A DNA stretch of 64,000 nucleotides from Bacillus sp. ISL-37 (GCF_018613315.1 NZ_JAGGQL010000029.1:34424-98423), one strand, 5' to 3'. Positions 1-7,236 are shown, counted from the stretch's first letter. Made by a program: numbers and translations. Notes: a model not told the origin generated them from the letters alone.

Positions 1-1
1 G

Positions 2-265
2 ATTTTAAACAGGGTAGATTCCAATGAATTTCCTGATACAGTTCATGATGTCATATTTCAAAGGAATGCTTTTACAGCAGTAAATGATGGCCAGTTTAAT
101 CTGCAGCCAAACGATACAGCTTACCATGCAGTAAAGGACGCCTTGCTCGGATGGGATCCTTCATATGGATCCGTTTATTACTACAATCCTAAGCTAGCGA
201 CTGATCAATGGATTTTTACGAGAACAGTGACCAAACAGATAGGCAATCACCACTTTGCGTATTAA
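2..265 (+). CDS. cell wall hydrolase, SleB/CwlJ family (3' part only)
   Basis: Only the last 87 codons lie in the window; the gene begins upstream of position 1. The reading frame opens with ILNRVDSNEFPDTV and runs to a TAA at 263-265, containing AVKDALLGWDPSYGS, VYYYNPK and the ending IGNHHFAY. These are signature stretches of the Hydrolase_2 domain found in the germination cortex-lytic enzymes SleB and CwlJ and in the B. subtilis paralog YkvT. The family cleaves peptidoglycan, acting in the spore cortex or cell wall. The N-terminus is missing, so it is not possible to tell whether a signal peptide and peptidoglycan-binding domain (SleB/YkvT type) or neither (CwlJ type) is present. A strong terminator follows directly, so this is the last gene of its transcript. 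Confidence 0.85.
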   Translation: MLNRVDSNEFPDTVHDVIFQRNAFTAVNDGQFNLQPNDTAYHAVKDALLGWDPSYGSVYYYNPKLATDQWIFTRTVTKQIGNHHFAY

Positions 266-270
266 CGTTA

Positions 271-304
271 AGCATCGGTTTCTTTAGGAACCGGTGCTTT
301 TTAT
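271..304 (+). terminator. intrinsic terminator after the hydrolase gene
   Basis: AGCATCGGTTTC and GAAACCGGTGCT-type arms (271-298, one mismatch) are followed by a run of T. It lies 5 nt after the hydrolase stop codon. Confidence 0.85.
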
Positions 305-446
305 GCATTCAGAGGTAAAAAAAGGTACAGAATACTGTTAAGTAAGGGCGACTCGAATTTTGCTGCCGAATGTGCAAAACAGATTCTTTCGAAGGCTAAA
401 TCAGCGAGGACGAGGATGTAAGTATTTCAATTTAGGAGGAGTAGGA

Positions 447-578
447 ATGAAAAAAAAGAAGGATGATCAATTCAAATTAAGCTATGAATCCGACGGGAAA
501 ATGGATGATAAGAAAAATGAAGAAAAGAAGAAGAACAAAAGTGCAAACTTTTTTAACATAACGCCTGACAGCGAATAG
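447..578 (+). CDS. small lysine-rich hypothetical protein (43 aa)
   Basis: The ATG at 447 is preceded by TTTAGGAGGAGTAGGA, a good ribosome binding site, which is why I prefer it to an in-frame upstream start at 360. The product is highly charged: it begins MKKKKDDQF, has a K/E/D-rich middle (KKNEEKKKNK) and ends with a short hydrophobic piece, NFFNITPDSE. No domain or membrane segment is visible, and it is probably disordered. It ends 21 nt before the GNAT gene and is probably co-transcribed with it. Function unknown. The strong RBS is the main argument that it is real. Confidence 0.5.
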   Translation: MKKKKDDQFKLSYESDGKMDDKKNEEKKKNKSANFFNITPDSE

Positions 579-599
579 AGGCAGTGAAGGAGTAAAAAT

Positions 600-1118
600 A
601 TGGCTCTAGAACAAATTGAACGCGCAACTGAAGAAGATTTGCCAGTGATCCGCTCAATGTTTGCGGAATGCAAAGAGTACCTTGAGTCGAGAGGCATTTT
701 ACAATGGGATGAAAAATACCCTAACCATGAGTATTTCGAAAATGCGATGCAGGGTGAAGAGTTGTTTATCTTGAAAAAAGGCGAGGACACCATTGGAGTG
801 ATGGTCCTTGATGAGTGGCAGGCTCCGGAATGGGAGAATGCCAATTGGTCTAAAACGGAAGGAAAGCCGATGATTCTCCATTCGTTTTGTGTTGATCCAT
901 CTGCTCAGGGTGGCGGGTATGGAAGTAAGATGCTGCAGTTTGCCGAGGACTTTGCGAAGGATCACGGATATGGTGTGCTCCGGCTAGATACCTACTCCGG
1001 AAATGAGGGCGCGGTCTCCTTTTATGAAAAAAGGGGGTATACAATTACCGGAAGAGTCATGATGAATGGAAAGCCAGAAGGACATGAATTATATGTTTGC
1101 TTCGAAAAATTGTTCTGA
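600..1118 (+). CDS. GNAT family N-acetyltransferase
   Basis: This is a 172-residue single-domain protein. The acetyl-CoA binding motif A is visible as FCVDPSAQGGGYGSKML (about residues 98-114), followed by LDTYSGNEGAVSFYEKRGY, the usual motif B region of GCN5-related acetyltransferases. The family transfers an acetyl group from acetyl-CoA to an amine; the substrate cannot be inferred here. The ATG at 600 follows GAAGGAG at a spacing of 6. It lies just downstream of the 43-residue lysine-rich protein and ends at a bidirectional terminator shared with the convergent DUF2089 operon. Confidence 0.9.
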   Translation: MALEQIERATEEDLPVIRSMFAECKEYLESRGILQWDEKYPNHEYFENAMQGEELFILKKGEDTIGVMVLDEWQAPEWENANWSKTEGKPMILHSFCVDPSAQGGGYGSKMLQFAEDFAKDHGYGVLRLDTYSGNEGAVSFYEKRGYTITGRVMMNGKPEGHELYVCFEKLF

Positions 1119-1125
1119 TATAGAT

Positions 1126-1170
1126 AGAAACCCTGTCTCCGCTGCAAATGGAGTCAGGGTTTCTAACTTT
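1126..1170. terminator. bidirectional terminator
   Basis: AGAAACCCTGTCTCC (1126-1140) pairs with GGAGTCAGGGTTTCT (1150-1164), with one mismatch. It separates the convergent GNAT gene and the minus-strand operon that ends at 1170. A T-rich tract follows on the plus side. Confidence 0.8.
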
Positions 1171-1460
1171 TATAGTTTTACAATGACCTCAGTACCATCA
1201 TGCAATCTCGCATCAACAAGCACAGTTCCTTTGTGCTTGCCCAGTTCGCGGATGATTTCATTCATCAGCTGCTTGTTTAGTAAAGTATCGAAAAGCGTGG
1301 AGGGAATATGTTTTTGTTCAAGGTCTTGATTTGCCCATTTATGCATCTGGTTCCTGAATCTTTTAGAAGCAAGAATGGAACTAGCAGTTTTTAAAAGTGT
1401 GTAAGGGACTGGGAGGTGTAATGCGATCTTATTAGGTGTTTTGATTTTTATTTTCAGCAT
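1170..1460 (-). CDS. hypothetical protein, paralog of the C-terminal domain of its upstream neighbour (96 aa)
   Basis: This is the last gene of a three-gene minus-strand operon, 5 nt downstream of its neighbour. Its pattern (LPVPYTLLKTASSIL, then LLNKQLMNEIIRELGKHKG, then a final beta-rich DGTEVIVKL) parallels the neighbour (VNVPIKLVKALLKTG, then DINMLIDAIENELDGNI, then GDTVKVVIE). The two therefore look like divergent copies of one small alpha/beta domain. No enzymatic motif or membrane segment is visible. Function unknown; the context suggests work with the SHOCT-like and DUF2089 proteins. Confidence 0.75.
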   Translation of the reverse strand: MLKIKIKTPNKIALHLPVPYTLLKTASSILASKRFRNQMHKWANQDLEQKHIPSTLFDTLLNKQLMNEIIRELGKHKGTVLVDARLHDGTEVIVKL

Positions 1461-1465
1461 ACGTT

Positions 1466-1852
1466 TTACTCAATGACGACTTTAACTGTATCGCCGTTTG
1501 CTGATTGGATGTCAACGATGTTGCCGTCCAGCTCATTTTCGATTGCATCGATCAGCATGTTGATATCAAGATCCTTGACGTATTGCTGGGATTGAGGGAT
1601 GCCTGCAGCGATGCTGTGACCCGTTTTGAGAAGTGCTTTTACGAGCTTGATCGGCACATTGACGTTCACATTGTCATTCTCCTTGGATACAACCCGGATT
1701 TTTAATGCTTTATCTAAGTATTTATTTTGTTTGTTAGGCAATGCAGGCGTTTCTTTTTCCTTGAGTACGGCAATCAGCTGGGCACCTTTTTCGGAATCAA
1801 TTTTTCCTTCTTGTACCATTGTTAAAATCTTTGCAATTTCTTCACTCATCAT
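1466..1852 (-). CDS. SHOCT-like domain protein (YvlB N-terminal-like)
   Basis: This 128-residue protein has an N-terminal helical hairpin, EEIAKILTMVQEGKIDSEKGAQLI (in part), of the SHOCT-like kind found at the start of YvlB/LiaX proteins. A linker (residues 35-48) and a small alpha/beta domain with the VNVPIKLVKALLKTG and GDTVKVVIE stretches follow. Two adjacent ATG codons follow AGGGGGAATT; the first is used here. It sits between the DUF2089 gene (8 nt gap) and the 96-residue paralog. In other Bacillaceae such hairpins are found in envelope-stress proteins; that role here is inference. Confidence 0.75.
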   Translation of the reverse strand: MMSEEIAKILTMVQEGKIDSEKGAQLIAVLKEKETPALPNKQNKYLDKALKIRVVSKENDNVNVNVPIKLVKALLKTGHSIAAGIPQSQQYVKDLDINMLIDAIENELDGNIVDIQSANGDTVKVVIE

Positions 1853-1860
1853 AATTCCCC

Positions 1861-2226
1861 CTATTCACCTTTTAAAAGTTTGATCGCATCTTCTGGAGAA
1901 ATTTCACCCTTCTCCAGCATCGCAACGATTTTCTTCTCATCGAGCTCATTTTTCTTTTGAGTGTCATATCCAAGGGCAGTGATAATATCGTTAAGCTTTC
2001 CCCGGACGGTCGGATAGGAAATGCCGAGTTCTTTTTCCACTTCTTTAATATTTCCGCGGGATACAAGGAAGGTTTCAACAAACTGAAGCTGTTCCTTTGT
2101 TAAAGAAGCAAGCTTTGAAAGTTCGAATTCATTTTCAATGGTTGTATCACAGTGATTGCATTTTAGCTTGGTAATTTTAAGGGTTTGGCTACAAACAGGA
2201 CAATTCGTTAATACAGGATATGCCAT
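1861..2226 (-). CDS. DUF2089 family protein, putative DNA-binding regulator
   Basis: This 121-residue protein begins with a zinc-ribbon-like segment with four cysteines (CPVCSQTLKITKLKCNHC). A helix-turn-helix-like region follows (LTKEQLQFVETFLVSRGNIKEVEKELGISYPTVRGKL in part). It ends with a SHOCT-like hairpin, KIVAMLEKGEISPEDAIKLL. This is the standard DUF2089 architecture. The ATG follows AAAGGAGGCAGTC. It is the first gene of the operon and is preceded by about 100 bp that are almost free of G and C, which could be its own operator. The regulatory role is inferred from the HTH-like segment and not demonstrated for the family. Confidence 0.85.
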   Translation of the reverse strand: MAYPVLTNCPVCSQTLKITKLKCNHCDTTIENEFELSKLASLTKEQLQFVETFLVSRGNIKEVEKELGISYPTVRGKLNDIITALGYDTQKKNELDEKKIVAMLEKGEISPEDAIKLLKGE

Positions 2227-2252
2227 GACTGCCTCCTTTCGATTGTGTTTAG

Positions 2253-2352
2253 TTATATATTATATGTATTAATTAAAAATGTAAATATTTAATTAAATAA
2301 TTATTAATAAAATTAATTTTATAATTAAATATATAAAAATAAATTTAAAAAA
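2253..2352. promoter_or_regulatory. extremely AT-rich upstream region of the DUF2089 operon
   Basis: Only two of 100 bases are G or C. It contains the perfect palindrome ATTTAATTAAAT (2287-2298) and repeated AATTAA words. It is the likely promoter/operator region of the leftward DUF2089 operon. No clear -35/-10 pair can be singled out because almost every hexamer is AT. Confidence 0.4.
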
Positions 2353-2376
2353 CCTATCCTAATCAGGACAGGTTTT
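2351..2376 (-). terminator. terminator for the leftward GNAT gene
   Basis: AACCTATCCT and AGGACAGGTT form a stem (one G-U or mismatch pair). Read on the minus strand it is followed by TTTTTTAAATTT. It lies about 110 nt downstream of the GNAT stop at 2484. Confidence 0.65.
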
Positions 2377-2483
2377 AAGCTTAAATGCGCGGATCGACAT
2401 AATCAGGTAATCCGTAATAATGCCATAAATGTATTCAGTTGTAGTTTCTTAGTTTCATTTACAATTGGAGGAGTAATTCTTCC

Positions 2484-2930
2484 CTATATTTCTACCCTCA
2501 TAAATTTGCTGACATCTTTGAATCCCAGCTTTTCATATAAGCGAATTGCTTTCTCGTTAAATGAAAAGACATTCAGCCTGACATCATCATAGCCGAGGTG
2601 TTTGAATTCCACCAGACTTTGCTCAATCAAGGATTTAGCGACACCATTCTGTCTGAACTCCTGTTTTACATATACATCACTGATCCAGCCGATCTCCTTA
2701 TGCGTAAACCAATCCTGGCTCCGGTCCACCAGCACCCAGGCAACCAAAGACTCATGAGTTCTCGCAACGAGAAAATAAGCCCCATGGTCCAGGGAATCCT
2801 TATAGGATGCTATCATCTTATCTTTGTTATCATCTGCCTGAATCCCAGTAGCCTCGGCCCTATTCACACCCGCCATGCTAAAAATCTCATCCAATTCACT
2901 TTCCGTTGCTTTGCCGTATTCTATTTCCAC
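2484..2930 (-). CDS. GNAT family N-acetyltransferase
   Basis: The 148-residue product carries the GNAT core: ISDVYVKQEFRQNGVAKSLI (motif A) and LNVFSFNEKAIRLYEKLGF (motif B). I chose the GTG at 2930 because GGGTGAT lies directly upstream at good spacing. A TTG four codons further upstream (2942) has no recognisable ribosome binding site. The family acetylates amines using acetyl-CoA; the substrate is unknown. It is transcribed alone, divergent from pcp, with about 140 bp of shared upstream DNA. Confidence 0.85.
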   Translation of the reverse strand: MEIEYGKATESELDEIFSMAGVNRAEATGIQADDNKDKMIASYKDSLDHGAYFLVARTHESLVAWVLVDRSQDWFTHKEIGWISDVYVKQEFRQNGVAKSLIEQSLVEFKHLGYDDVRLNVFSFNEKAIRLYEKLGFKDVSKFMRVEI

Positions 2931-3067
2931 TTCATCACCCAATACTTATTAGAATATTAAAACTAAAGCCAATTTTACGAGTTTAAAAACTATATATCCA
3001 TAGTTAACTATAGTAAAATTTTTAATACATCCAATTTAAGGTTGAACCGAGAAATGAGGTCTGCAAA

Positions 3068-3700
3068 ATGAAAGTTTTAGTATCCGGCTTCGAGCCGTTT
3101 GGCAAAATGAAAATCAATCCTACTGAGGAATTGTTGCTGGAAGCAGAAAGCTTTGAGATTGAGAATGTGGAAATCTCAACGATCCTATTGCCGGTCAATT
3201 ATGATGAGTGCGCGGAAGAATTAATAAAAAAGATGGATGCTATCCAGCCGGATGTGGTGATCTCCTGCGGTCTGGCAGCAGGCAGGACGGCGATTACTCC
3301 GGAGCGGATCGGAATCAATGTAAAGGATACGGGTTCTGGTGATCCTTATCCAGATAATAAAGGCAAGATACCAACAGATGAAATGATCGATGAGGATGGA
3401 CCGGATGGCTTGTTTGCCACCTTGCCCAACCGTCTGATCGAGAAGAATCTGAAGGAACTGAACATTCCTGCAGCTGTGTCAAACAGTGCCGGTACATTTA
3501 TTTGCAATAATACCTTATATGCTGTTTTAAATCATATTCGAAAAAATAATCTGCACATCAAGGCTGGATTTATCCATTTTCCTGCATCGACGAAAATGTC
3601 AGCCCTCAATCCCTCACTGCCGTCATTGCCCCAGGAAACAATGGCCCAAGCACTGAAGGTAATTGTTGAAACGTGTGCCACGGTTGGAGTAAGACAATAA
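3068..3700 (+). CDS. pcp: pyrrolidone-carboxyl peptidase (pyroglutamyl-peptidase I)
   Basis: This cytosolic cysteine peptidase removes N-terminal pyroglutamate (5-oxoproline) from peptides. The 210-residue length matches the family (about 215). The opening KVLVSGFEPFG is diagnostic. The catalytic triad is visible as Glu79 (TPERIGIN), Cys146 (SAGTFICN) and His170 (GFIHFPAS). It is followed by a terminator and a dispersed repeat, and then by pxpBAC, whose product hydrolyses free 5-oxoproline to glutamate. The locus thus gives a complete route from pyroglutamyl peptide to glutamate, although pcp and pxpBAC appear to be separate transcripts. Confidence 0.95.
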   Translation: MKVLVSGFEPFGKMKINPTEELLLEAESFEIENVEISTILLPVNYDECAEELIKKMDAIQPDVVISCGLAAGRTAITPERIGINVKDTGSGDPYPDNKGKIPTDEMIDEDGPDGLFATLPNRLIEKNLKELNIPAAVSNSAGTFICNNTLYAVLNHIRKNNLHIKAGFIHFPASTKMSALNPSLPSLPQETMAQALKVIVETCATVGVRQ

Positions 3701-3707
3701 GAGAGGA

Positions 3708-3734
3708 TGCCAGATGAAACTTGTCTGGCATTTT
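3708..3734 (+). terminator. intrinsic terminator of pcp
   Basis: TGCCAGA and TCTGGCA arms with a T-run, starting 8 nt after the pcp stop. Confidence 0.85.
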
Positions 3735-3772
3735 AATACTTTATAAAGTTTAACTTTTTGCATTAAGATTAT

Positions 3773-4069
3773 TGTCTAGCTCCAGCGCCTAGCCCCTCGA
3801 GGTCGCTTGTCCAGTGTCGCCTCCTAGAAACTCCGAAACTTCAACACCGCCGGCTGAAGCAAAAAGCGCTTCTTTGTCGGAGTCTCCAGTTTCTGCGTTT
3901 CTGGACAGTCGGCTATACTTTTCGAGTTCGGTCCGCCCAATGAAGTCAAAGAGCGACTTCAGCGGTCGGCCCTCCGAGGCACACGATGTGCTAGACCCGC
4001 CAGCCACAGGACGTGGCGTTATCGGCGGGCAGCGCTTGTCGGGGCTGACCAAGGCGCTTGCGCTTTTCT
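3773..4069. repeat. dispersed modular GC-rich repeat, copy A (longest)
   Basis: The copy starts with TTGTCTAGCTCCAGCGCC and ends with CAAGGCGCTTGCGCTTTTC. The same ends and core recur at 34670, 39023 and 63951. It has a hairpin GAAGTC...GACTTC, a nested stem CCCGCC (3996-4001)/GGCGGG (4024-4029) enclosing GCCAC/GTGGC, and a terminal GCGCTTGCGC stem followed by T. Only this copy carries an extra 125-bp module (3802-3926) bounded by TGTCCAG (3808-3814) and CTGGACA (3901-3907). Both strands are open in places but the ORFs are not conserved among copies, so I treat it as non-coding. It lies immediately upstream of the pxpB ribosome binding site. Confidence 0.9.
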
Positions 4070-4085
4070 GAAAAGGAGAGAAGAG

Positions 4086-4802
4086 ATGGAGTTTAAAATT
4101 TCGCCTTTGGGTGATGTGGCTGTAGTTTTGTCATTTGGTAATGAAATTAATGAAAGAACGAACAGGCAAATACAGCTCTTCGTTAGCAACCTGGAAAAAG
4201 AAAAGATTAGAGGCATCATAGAATGGGTGCCTGCCTATACATCTCTAACGATTTATTACCAACCTGAGATGATCGCCTATGAATCTCTCAAAGCTGAGCT
4301 TGAAAAAGTCAGCCTGTCTCCCGGGGATTCTAAATCAGACAGGAAGTTCGTCTATGAAATACCAGTCTGTTATGGCGGAGAATGGGGCCAGGATTTGGCT
4401 TATATCGCTGATTATCATGGCCTGGAGAAGCAGGAAGTCATCAATATTCATGCAAACAGGGAATACCTCATCTATATGATGGGATTTATGCCTGGGTTTC
4501 CGTATCTCGGTGGCTTGCCTGAAAAGCTGGCTGTGCCGAGGCTCGAGAAGCCAAGGCAGAGTGTGATGCCCGGTGCTGTCGGGATTGGCGGGAATCAGAC
4601 AGGTATTTATCCTGCTGATGTTCCTTCAGGATGGAGGATTATTGGTACCACTCCTGTTACCTTGTTTTCTCCGGAGAAGGAGGAGCCATTCCTGTTCAGT
4701 TCGGGTCATTATATTAAATTTGTACCAATCAGTGAGGAGCAATTTTTGACGATTAAACAAATGGGCGATACATACAAGGTGAAAAGGATTGAAAAGAGGT
4801 GA
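4086..4802 (+). CDS. pxpB: 5-oxoprolinase subunit PxpB (KipI family)
   Basis: This is one of the two carboxyltransferase-like subunits of the ATP-dependent 5-oxoprolinase PxpABC, which opens 5-oxoproline to L-glutamate in the cytosol. The 238-residue protein has the CT_C_D motifs: PVCYGGEWGQDLAYIADYHG, FMPGFPYLGGLPEKL and GIGGNQTGIYPADVPSGW. B. subtilis KipI, also known as an inhibitor of kinase A, is the nearest familiar relative. The ATG at 4086 is preceded by AAAAGGAGAGAAGAG. It is the first gene of pxpB-pxpA-pxpC, and its stop lies inside the ribosome binding site of pxpA. The promoter would have to lie within or upstream of repeat copy A. Confidence 0.93.
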   Translation: MEFKISPLGDVAVVLSFGNEINERTNRQIQLFVSNLEKEKIRGIIEWVPAYTSLTIYYQPEMIAYESLKAELEKVSLSPGDSKSDRKFVYEIPVCYGGEWGQDLAYIADYHGLEKQEVINIHANREYLIYMMGFMPGFPYLGGLPEKLAVPRLEKPRQSVMPGAVGIGGNQTGIYPADVPSGWRIIGTTPVTLFSPEKEEPFLFSSGHYIKFVPISEEQFLTIKQMGDTYKVKRIEKR

Positions 4803-4808
4803 TGTAAA

Positions 4809-5576
4809 GTGTTGAGTGTCGATCTTAATTGTGATTTAGGTGAAAGCTACGGATTATTTAGAATTGGCAATGACAAGGAAGTGTTAAAGCATATCACTTC
4901 TGCCAACATCGCCTGTGGGTATCATGCCGGTGATCATAATGTCATGATGGAAACGGTGAAAATGGCAAAAACATATGGGGTGAAGATTGGTGCGCATCCT
5001 GGCTTTCCGGATTTGCATGGTTTCGGCAGGAGAGAAATGAAGATGAGTGCGGAGGAAATTTACAATCTGACTATATACCAGATTGGCGCTCTTGCTGCGA
5101 TAGCGAAGTCTTGTGGCACAAAAGTCGAACATGTTAAGCCACATGGCGCATTGTACAATATGGCTGGAAAAGATAAAGCAACCGCCGATGCCGTTGCGGG
5201 GGCAGTGGCAGATGCCGATCCAACACTTGTTTTATTCGGACTTGCAGGCAGCTGGCTCGTGAAAGCGGGTGAGAAAAAAGGTCTGCAAGTGGCGCATGAA
5301 GTGTTTGCAGACCGAACCTATCAGCCTGATGGTTCGCTGACACCGCGTTCGGAGACAAACGCGATCATCCACGATCCTGACTTAGCAATAAAAAGAGTAA
5401 TCAGGATGGTACGTGAAGGAAGAGTTGAGACAGTTGACGGGACAGAGATTGAAATCAAGGCAGATACGATTTGCATCCATGGAGATGAACCACAGGCTCT
5501 TGATTTTGCAGTGAGATTAAATGAGGCATTAAAGGCTGAAGGAATAGAAGTCGGCAGAGGCTGGGATTATATATGA
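4809..5576 (+). CDS. pxpA: 5-oxoprolinase subunit PxpA (LamB/YcsF family)
   Basis: This 255-residue protein belongs to the LamB/YcsF family, whose members form the 5-oxoproline-binding, ATP-dependent ring-opening subunit with PxpBC. Diagnostic stretches are VDLNCDLGESYG, ANIACGYHAGDHNVM, IGAHPGFPD and VKPHGALYN, the last near the middle. The start is GTG at 4809, 6-7 nt after AGAGGTGAT, which overlaps the pxpB stop. Its own stop overlaps the pxpC start as ATGA. The spacing indicates translational coupling across the operon. Confidence 0.95.
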   Translation: MLSVDLNCDLGESYGLFRIGNDKEVLKHITSANIACGYHAGDHNVMMETVKMAKTYGVKIGAHPGFPDLHGFGRREMKMSAEEIYNLTIYQIGALAAIAKSCGTKVEHVKPHGALYNMAGKDKATADAVAGAVADADPTLVLFGLAGSWLVKAGEKKGLQVAHEVFADRTYQPDGSLTPRSETNAIIHDPDLAIKRVIRMVREGRVETVDGTEIEIKADTICIHGDEPQALDFAVRLNEALKAEGIEVGRGWDYI

Positions 5577-6514
5577 CGGAACCCTTGTTTAAAGTCCTAA
5601 AGCCGGGCCTGCAGACAACAGTACAGGATCTAGGGAGAACAGGTTATCAGCAGTATGGCATCAGCCCTTCAGGAGCGATGGATCCCTATTCTTTGCAAAT
5701 GTCCAATCTCCTGGTCGGGAATCCTCTTCATGAAGCAGGGCTGGAAGCTACGATGATGGGACCCAGTCTTGTAGCATTGAAGGATGTGTCGATTGCCATT
5801 TGCGGAGGAAATCTTCAGCCAATGGTGAACAAGAAGGTTGTATCGATGTGGAAAAGTTTCGTTTTAAGAAAAGGAGATATTCTGTCATTTGGTAAAGTGG
5901 AAGGCGGGGCAAGGGCGTACATTGGATTTGCCGGCGGAATTGATGTCCCGCTCGTGCTAGGCAGCAAATCCACGTTTATCAATGGCGAGATGGGCGGTTT
6001 TAATGGCCGGGCACTAGATGCAGGGGATATTGTAAAGGGAAGACCTTTTGTCCGGAAAAATCGCTTTTTACATAAAGAATTTATACCTGAATATAATGCC
6101 CAGCTTGAAATACGGGTGATTCTCGGCCCCCATCTGGAAAAATTTCATCCTGATGCCATAAAGCGATTTTTATCAAATGAATACACGATATCACCGCAAT
6201 CAAACAGAATGGGTTATCGTCTTGAAGGACCAGAACTTGGGCACATTGAGGGTGCTGATATTATTTCTGATGCCATTCCGGCAGGAGGAATCCAGGTGCC
6301 TTCTAACGGGCAGCCAATCATTTTGATGTCAGAACGACAGACTACAGGCGGCTACGCCAGGATTGCCACAGTGATTTCTGTCGACCTTCCTCTGCTTGCA
6401 CAGGCAATGCCTGGAACAAAAATCCGGTTTGCTGAAATCACCATAGAAGAAGCGCAGGAGCTTTATCGGAAACAGAGAAAACTCCTCAATGTCCTTTCTA
6501 TTGTTTCGAGATAA
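5573..6514 (+). CDS. pxpC: 5-oxoprolinase subunit PxpC (KipA family biotin-dependent-carboxyltransferase-like)
   Basis: This 313-residue CT_A_B-type protein is the partner of PxpB. Visible motifs are VLKPGLQTTVQDLGRTGYQ, GISPSGAMDPYSLQMSN, RAYIGFAGGIDVPLVLGS and SNRMGYRLEG. The ATG shares four bases with the pxpA stop (ATGA), implying coupled translation. PxpB and PxpC together resemble the C-terminal part of urea amidolyase, which explains frequent misannotation as allophanate hydrolase subunits; the presence of PxpA supports 5-oxoprolinase instead. A terminator follows. Confidence 0.93.
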   Translation: MTEPLFKVLKPGLQTTVQDLGRTGYQQYGISPSGAMDPYSLQMSNLLVGNPLHEAGLEATMMGPSLVALKDVSIAICGGNLQPMVNKKVVSMWKSFVLRKGDILSFGKVEGGARAYIGFAGGIDVPLVLGSKSTFINGEMGGFNGRALDAGDIVKGRPFVRKNRFLHKEFIPEYNAQLEIRVILGPHLEKFHPDAIKRFLSNEYTISPQSNRMGYRLEGPELGHIEGADIISDAIPAGGIQVPSNGQPIILMSERQTTGGYARIATVISVDLPLLAQAMPGTKIRFAEITIEEAQELYRKQRKLLNVLSIVSR

Positions 6515-6528
6515 CTAACCTTCTAGTG

Positions 6529-6557
6529 AGACCTGACTATTCAGTATCAGGTCTTTT
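6529..6557 (+). terminator. terminator of the pxp operon
   Basis: AGACCTGA (6529-6536) pairs with TCAGGTCT (6547-6554), followed by TTTTT. Confidence 0.88.
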
Positions 6558-6624
6558 TGAATTGTATAAAAACTTTTTTGCTGGAAATAACTGATAAAAT
6601 CAGTATTTTTGGGGAGAGAGAAGC

Positions 6625-7140
6625 ATGTATCTATTATTGGTTATAGCAGTCTGGATTTTTTTCGCTTATAAATTTGTTGATTGGTCACAATGGAAAAAGC
6701 AATACTCAACCATTCTATTTTTTATGATGGTGAACCTGCTCTACAACACACTTTACTATAATCACACTCTATGGGCATTCCGCGGAATAACAGCTGATTG
6801 GCTGAACCACTCGATCATCAATATCGCATTCACCTTTTTCATCTGTCCGGTTGGATTGATGATTTATCTGCAGCGTTTTCCATCAACAAGAAGGAACCAG
6901 TTGATCTATGTCGGCATATGGGTAGCCTTTTACACAATCATTGAGGCTCTGTTCGCTCACAGGGGAATGTATGTATACGACAATGGCTGGAATAGCTGGC
7001 ACAACATCTGGCTGAATTTGATTTTGTTTGTGGTTCTGTGGATACACTATCGTAAACCGGTGATCGCTTGGATCATTTCAATTCCGCTAGCGGTCATATT
7101 CTATTTATTTTTTCCGTTCCCGCTGGACAGCCTAAAGTAA
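6625..7140 (+). CDS. CBO0543-type multipass membrane protein
   Basis: This 171-residue hydrophobic protein has about five predicted membrane segments: residues 1-16, 26-42, 60-80, 92-108 and 125-160. It has the conserved-looking opening YLLLVIAVWIFFAYKFVDW and the segment LYNTLYYNHTLW, which I associate with the CBO0543 family of Bacillaceae and Clostridia. Its function is unknown. The ATG at 6625 follows GGGGAGAGAGAAGC. It is a single-gene unit between the pxp operon terminator and a short intergenic repeat. Confidence 0.75.
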   Translation: MYLLLVIAVWIFFAYKFVDWSQWKKQYSTILFFMMVNLLYNTLYYNHTLWAFRGITADWLNHSIINIAFTFFICPVGLMIYLQRFPSTRRNQLIYVGIWVAFYTIIEALFAHRGMYVYDNGWNSWHNIWLNLILFVVLWIHYRKPVIAWIISIPLAVIFYLFFPFPLDSLK

Positions 7141-7141
7141 A

Positions 7142-7236
7142 GGCTCTTTTCTCAAACTTTGTTGCTATTAAGCACACAATTGGATTGAATTACCTATATT
7201 TCTTCGTGAAATTGACGCTTCTAATGAGAAAAGAGC
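7142..7236. repeat. short dispersed element with GGCTCTTTTC terminal inverted repeats, copy 1
   Basis: GCTCTTTTCTCA (7143-7154) and TGAGAAAAGAGC (7225-7236) are a perfect 12-bp inverted repeat. The left end continues AAACTTTGTTGCT, which is shared with the reverse complement of 28990-29067. It is non-coding and probably a MITE-like or RNA-hairpin element. Confidence 0.7.

Noticed and set aside
3789..4071. Opposed open frames of about 85 codons inside repeat copy A
   Set aside because: The frames are broken or shortened in copies B and C, which differ by non-codon-length blocks, and no ribosome binding site is present.
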